Below are positions 22,750-64,000 of a stretch of 64,000 nucleotides of DNA, piece after piece. The first letter of the stretch is position 1. Each line of letters opens with the position of its first letter. The translations under genes were made by a program, and so were the position numbers. The notes under the pieces were generated by a model that was not told the DNA's origin, ran no database searches, and saw only the letters and a program-made list of their open reading frames with translations. The DNA lies in assembly GCA_017591395.1 (NCBI GenBank), contig WEDG01002567.1, positions 124,001 to 188,000 of the forward strand, in the 5' to 3' direction. Source of the DNA: Schistocephalus solidus (lineage: Eukaryota; Platyhelminthes; Cestoda; Diphyllobothriidea; Diphyllobothriidae).

Positions 22750-23300
22750 ATAGCAGAGGTGCGAGAACCGACATTTCGGCCTTACAAATTCGTATGTAAC
22801 ACACCACGGAGTTAACAGTTGTTTACGTCAATCGAAAACACTTTTAGGCAGAGACCTGGGAGGAAAACAGGGTAGATGACCGGTGCACCTTCTCGCACAA
22901 GTACCGACAACACCCCGCCCCATTGCTCTCGCCGCTCACAGCAGCACTGCGTCAGCCACCTCTTTGGATCTTCCTGAGGTTGCCCCTCCCCCAACCACGA
23001 GCACTATCACCACCACCACCACGTCAGGGGGTTATTTCCATTTGGAACACAGTTCCTTCATGTATTGTAAGACATCTTTCACGCAATAACGTGTGTATTA
23101 AATGGAGTATAGTTTTCATTTACTCTTTTTTTCTTATGACGGTTTTGTATGTGTGCTTGATAAACTAAAACGTTCCACCGTCGGAAAACTACCCTGAGTG
23201 CTTTATTTAACCGAGTATTTGTCGTCCTCTGCGTTTACGTCGCGAAGTCAATGATAATCCAAACCCAGATGCTGACGCATCCGGGGAGTTTGAACCCATT
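22750..23300. other. Unassigned part of the insert in the LINE copy
   Basis: Holds the minus-strand AATAAA, AT-rich sequence, and a plus-strand Pro/Thr-rich stretch at about 22970-23025 containing caccaccaccacc. No clear gene. Confidence 0.4.
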
Positions 23301-23655
23301 TCAATTTCTGTTGAAATTCATTTCGGTCATGCAGTCAGGACAGATCATGCGAAAACTAATTTGCATTTTGTAAACCCCTCCTTTGGAAAAATTCAAACCT
23401 GGATGTGCGTCAGTACTTGTGGGTAACCAAATGACTGCACCTGGTTCAGTGTATACCTCAGAGAAGTCCCCAACAACCATGGAGAACTGGACGTCTGGGG
23501 GTAGGTCGAAGTTGGAGACATCGGGGATGGTGATCGCGGCGAGCTGGTTCTCGCGACACACATTATTTGAGGACTGGTGACCAAGGGGTATAGAGTGTAC
23601 TGGTTCAGGTCCTTGCACGCGGTAGTGACGTTGAGCATGGTTGTTGACAAGTCTG
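23301..23655 (-). pseudogene. CARNMT1: Carnosine N-methyltransferase-like fragment
   Basis: Two minus frames join across a one-base slip near 23575. The first gives CKDLNQYTLYPLVTSP. The second gives SNNVCRENQLAAITIPDVSN and then FDLPPDVQFSMVVGDFSEVY. That order (NxYTLYP, SNN, PDV, LPP, FSMxxGDFxEVY) is what I recall from N2227-like carnosine N-methyltransferases, which transfer methyl from S-adenosylmethionine to carnosine. After EPG similarity ends and the frame closes at 23301. AATAAA follows on the minus strand at about 23205. It lies inside a LINE copy. A pseudogene or captured exon is likely; the identification is from memory. Confidence 0.5.
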
Positions 23656-24010
23656 GGCAGCGTTTTCTCCGGTGATTGGAGTGGGAGAGGCGGTAGTCAG
23701 GCTTTGTGGCGGGGCTGATGGATGTGATAGGGGTCGAGGACGCCGAACGCGCAACAGTCGAAGTGTGATCATCGGTGGTCGTGATTACCGTTGGGTTTCA
23801 TGCCTGGGTGTCGACAGGGGCGTTTATAGCGGCACCAGGTGTTGTGGGGTTGTTTTTTGTTGCATTGGGTCCGGATCTGCGCGCTGAATTTTCCTTCAAA
23901 GCTGGGCTTGTTGGCGGAGGTTGCGTGCATGCGTTGTGGATTGGAAGCGCTTGATCCTCGCGAACCTCTCTTTTGGCTTTGGCAGGGGTGACCAGGCTGT
24001 CTGAGAGATT

Positions 24011-26421
24011 GTCTAATAAGGATTAGTTTTTGTAGTTTTGCAGTTTTCAATAGGTCGAGTGCTGTGAAATGGTGTGAGCTCATCGAGATATGAATTGACT
24101 AGTGACCAAATAGTCGTATTAAATTTGAATATTTATGAAGCATATTCCTACTTCGTAACAACGATCTATAGTTCAATTGCATGCTAACTAAAAGGGACAC
24201 CACATATAATAACAGCAATATTACAGCAAAGATTACTGGCAGAATGCTCCTCCGGTGAAATTACCAGCCTTTTGAAATCAGCGAATTCTTGTTTTATGTG
24301 GAAATTTGCTGTTAACTTGAATTACTGTCAACGTTTATCATACAAACCAGAAAGATTAACGTTTTAATATGCCCAGATTTAAGGGAAGATCACACCACAA
24401 AAGTCCATTCATTTTGGATAGTCTTCGGGTGCCACGACGTGTTTTGTTTTCAATTGATTGTACCTGACTTTTCGATCATCACGAGTGATGGTACACCATT
24501 TGTCAGACGGAGTAAAGTCACTTCCAAAAAATCTGCCGCACTCCTTACTGCCTCGCACAACTTGCGCCGATGGGAAAACAGTAGCAAATCTAGCCGAGGT
24601 GGACATCGAAGCAATGGCCCGCAAAGCAAAAATCGAGTCTTAGCGTGATGGATATTACCTGGTTCTTACTCCATATACCAAGAATGCATGAGGACGGTTA
24701 GCACCTCATATGTGGAAAAGTGTCATAAATACACCATTGGGAAGGAGCCAATGAGTTTTAATCTCAATCCTCTACTCAACAACCATGTATATTATCATAG
24801 CACTGACCACAAGGACCGAGATAAACCGCCATTTTTTCCACCGTCCAGGCCACGAATCTCCGCGCATCGTGACAGATTAAAGTGCAGAAGATTATTATAT
24901 TAAGCAATGTCCTGACTGGCCATGTGAATGGACTCTGCGATATCGGTGTCATTCTATCTTGCCTCTTCCAGGAATCAATCAAAATCTCCGAGCCCGTCAA
25001 CCATCCTGTGAAACGAACAGGTTATAAAAAATCCAGAAACACCTGATATCGCCTTTTCCAGTTTAATGAGGAGAAATTCTGGTAGGGCATGGTATACAAT
25101 TTCTCGGGTCCAAAGATCATCAGGAAACTAGTGCATAAATCGTCACCTGCAGCAGCTGGCTCAAGAAAGGTTCTGCCAAGGAGAGATTTAGCGACACGTC
25201 CGAACACTCACTTAAACGTGGACAGACGTGGCCATTCTAGCCAGAGTTGAATCAAAACTCACTAAGTAAATTTGGGCTCTGAGCTTATGAACAGACATCT
25301 GAACATTTTTAAATACATTATTATCTTAAAATGTAAACTTCTGAATCCCTTATGAGCCGTCCATCGTAGATAAATATTTATTTTTGTCCATAGGTTTGAC
25401 TGAAATATAACCAACGTCTCCTAAAATAAGTCCACACTCTATCGTGTGAATGCGTCAACTGTATTAGGATGTTATCACCAAGAATAACCCCAATAATGTC
25501 ATCTCATTTTAACTTGCATATTTTAACTGTACATTTCCTACTAAAGCCTGGATCCTCCAGGTGTTCATCCTTGTTTGCTTAAATATTAGTCGTTAGGATT
25601 AACGCTTGTACATTCTCATCCTTAGTAAATGTCCAAGTTTGATTTCTTATGCGGCTTTATGACCTACGTTGACACCAGATAAATAAGTCAGACGGGTGTG
25701 CCTTAATATGCATCATTTTCGGGGCTGATGCCCAAACATCGGCTGAACAACATTCATACGAGGAAATTAATACAGTGAACGTACTGTCGAAAGTATTATT
25801 TAGGAGTTTGAGCCAACGAAAACATCGACCTTATGAGCCAGATTTACTTGTAGGGTTGCTTATATGTGAGACTTCTTATAAATCAATTTGCTATTATAGT
25901 TGATTTTACTTGCCCGCGAAATAAAACGATTATTGCTGATAACCTTGTCGCCTTTGGCATACACTCTCGTTACTGGCACTGGATTGTTCGACAAGAGGGG
26001 TTCGGCCAAGAGGGGTTTATTCATCCAAGAAGATGCGCAGTTCAACAAATACGTGTGCACGGTACCTTGACCGGACCGTAACCATAGAAAGACATTGTAC
26101 AAAAACCTAGAGATAGCTGTAAAAGTGCACGCAGTGCAAATACACAAACCTTCGTACAAGAAGGGAATGCGAGATGGAGGCTGACTCATGCACCAATGCC
26201 TATTCGCAAGTCCGTAAAATTGGGCTGACCTCAGACTTCTACCTAGTCTCCGAGAAGGTCATAAACGTCTGCGTCTCCAGAGTATGACTGAGATTGTCAA
26301 TCGAGCGGTAAAGTCGAGACCAGTGTCTAAATTCTACGTCACTTCAGTAACCAGGGTGAGAGCTAACTGCATATTGTGCAATTAGCACAACTATATTAAC
26401 ACCACTCATTGGTCGAGAATA
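24011..26421. other. Upstream region of MATE copy 2
   Basis: AT-rich with no clear promoter elements. The frame at 24624-24409 (-) contains GRFFGSDFTPSDKWCTIT, which I cannot assign. No other gene is seen. The promoter and any 5' non-coding exon of copy 2 must lie here if the gene starts at 26422. Confidence 0.4.
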
Positions 26422-63906
<37,485 letters not shown>

Positions 63907-63913
63907 GAGAGAG

Positions 63914-63990
<77 letters not shown>
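63907..63990 (+). repeat. (GA)n microsatellite
   Basis: GA run with two early gaaa variants, ending ten bases before the window edge. Confidence 0.95.
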
Positions 63991-63992
<2 letters not shown>

Positions 63993-64000
63993 TACGCTTG

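Larger units (their letters stand above)
21206..24010 (-). mobile_element. 3' end of zinc-finger LINE, minus copy, interrupted
   Basis: Read on the minus strand, 24010-23670 matches the coding segment at 49940-50150 of the plus copy (gccaaagccaaaagag, then cggacccaatgcaac). 22745-22092 matches 50150-50480 and beyond (zinc fingers and Ala/Thr/Pro spacer). 21970-21206 matches its 3' untranslated part and tail to about 51690. About 0.9 kb of unrelated sequence (about 23670-22750) splits it. At the 3' end a short tcatcatcatcacc run follows the tail, like the short tandem repeats that end some LINE clades. Confidence 0.75.

Noticed and set aside
22883..23089. Plus-strand Thr/Pro-rich frame with caccacc run
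   Set aside because: Composition is driven by simple sequence inside a rearranged repeat region; no domain.
24409..24624. Minus frame with GRFFGSDFTPSDKWCTIT
   Set aside because: Looks protein-like, but I cannot name a family and no exon partners are evident.

Overview
The window looks like nuclear DNA of a parasitic flatworm, most likely a cestode of the diphyllobothriid kind. That assignment is inference. It rests on split genes with GT-AG introns (one only 41 bp), very repeat-rich introns, and retrotransposon families I recall from such genomes. Nothing in it is bacterial: there are no operons, Shine-Dalgarno sites or CRISPR arrays.

The host genes are two tandem plus-strand members of the MATE / SLC47 multidrug-and-toxin-extrusion family. 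Copy 1 contributes only its last four exons (58-190, 12343-12437, 13041-13092, 14187-14407). Copy 2 appears complete in 18 exons from 26422 to 62673. These join in a consistent phase into 1848 nt, or 615 codons plus stop. The last four exons of the two copies have identical lengths (133, 95, 52, 221) and phases, so they arose by gene duplication. The proteins should be polytopic membrane exporters of organic cations and drugs with about 13 membrane spans. Two points in copy 2 deserve attention: the family's catalytic TM7 glutamate is read as lysine, and exon 9 fits the family better with a frame change than as a clean exon.

Nearly all the rest is mobile-element debris. 1480-2352 is a large imperfect inverted repeat (foldback). 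2480-4240 (-) is a dead LINE. 7010-10540 (-) is a decayed Ty3/gypsy element between LTR-like direct repeats. 16360-16930 is a cluster of tRNA-derived SINEs. 20275-24010 (-) is a LINE 3' end encoding C2H2 zinc fingers, interrupted by a segment with a fragment resembling carnosine N-methyltransferase. 34600-35820 holds a recurring AT-rich repeat and a SINE. 37905-38045 (+) and 42740-42930 (-) are two C-terminal scraps of another LINE. 46985-51700 (+) is the fullest LINE copy, with endonuclease, reverse transcriptase and C-terminal zinc fingers, but it carries many breaks. 51700-52360 holds more copies of its 3' tail plus a direct-repeat pair. TA, GT and GA microsatellites punctuate the introns, and the window ends in two long GA arrays.

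I see no complete undescribed system. The most unusual items are the altered MATE residues and splice site, the foldback element, the zinc-finger LINE family whose tail recurs alone around the window, and the host-gene fragment lodged in one LINE copy.
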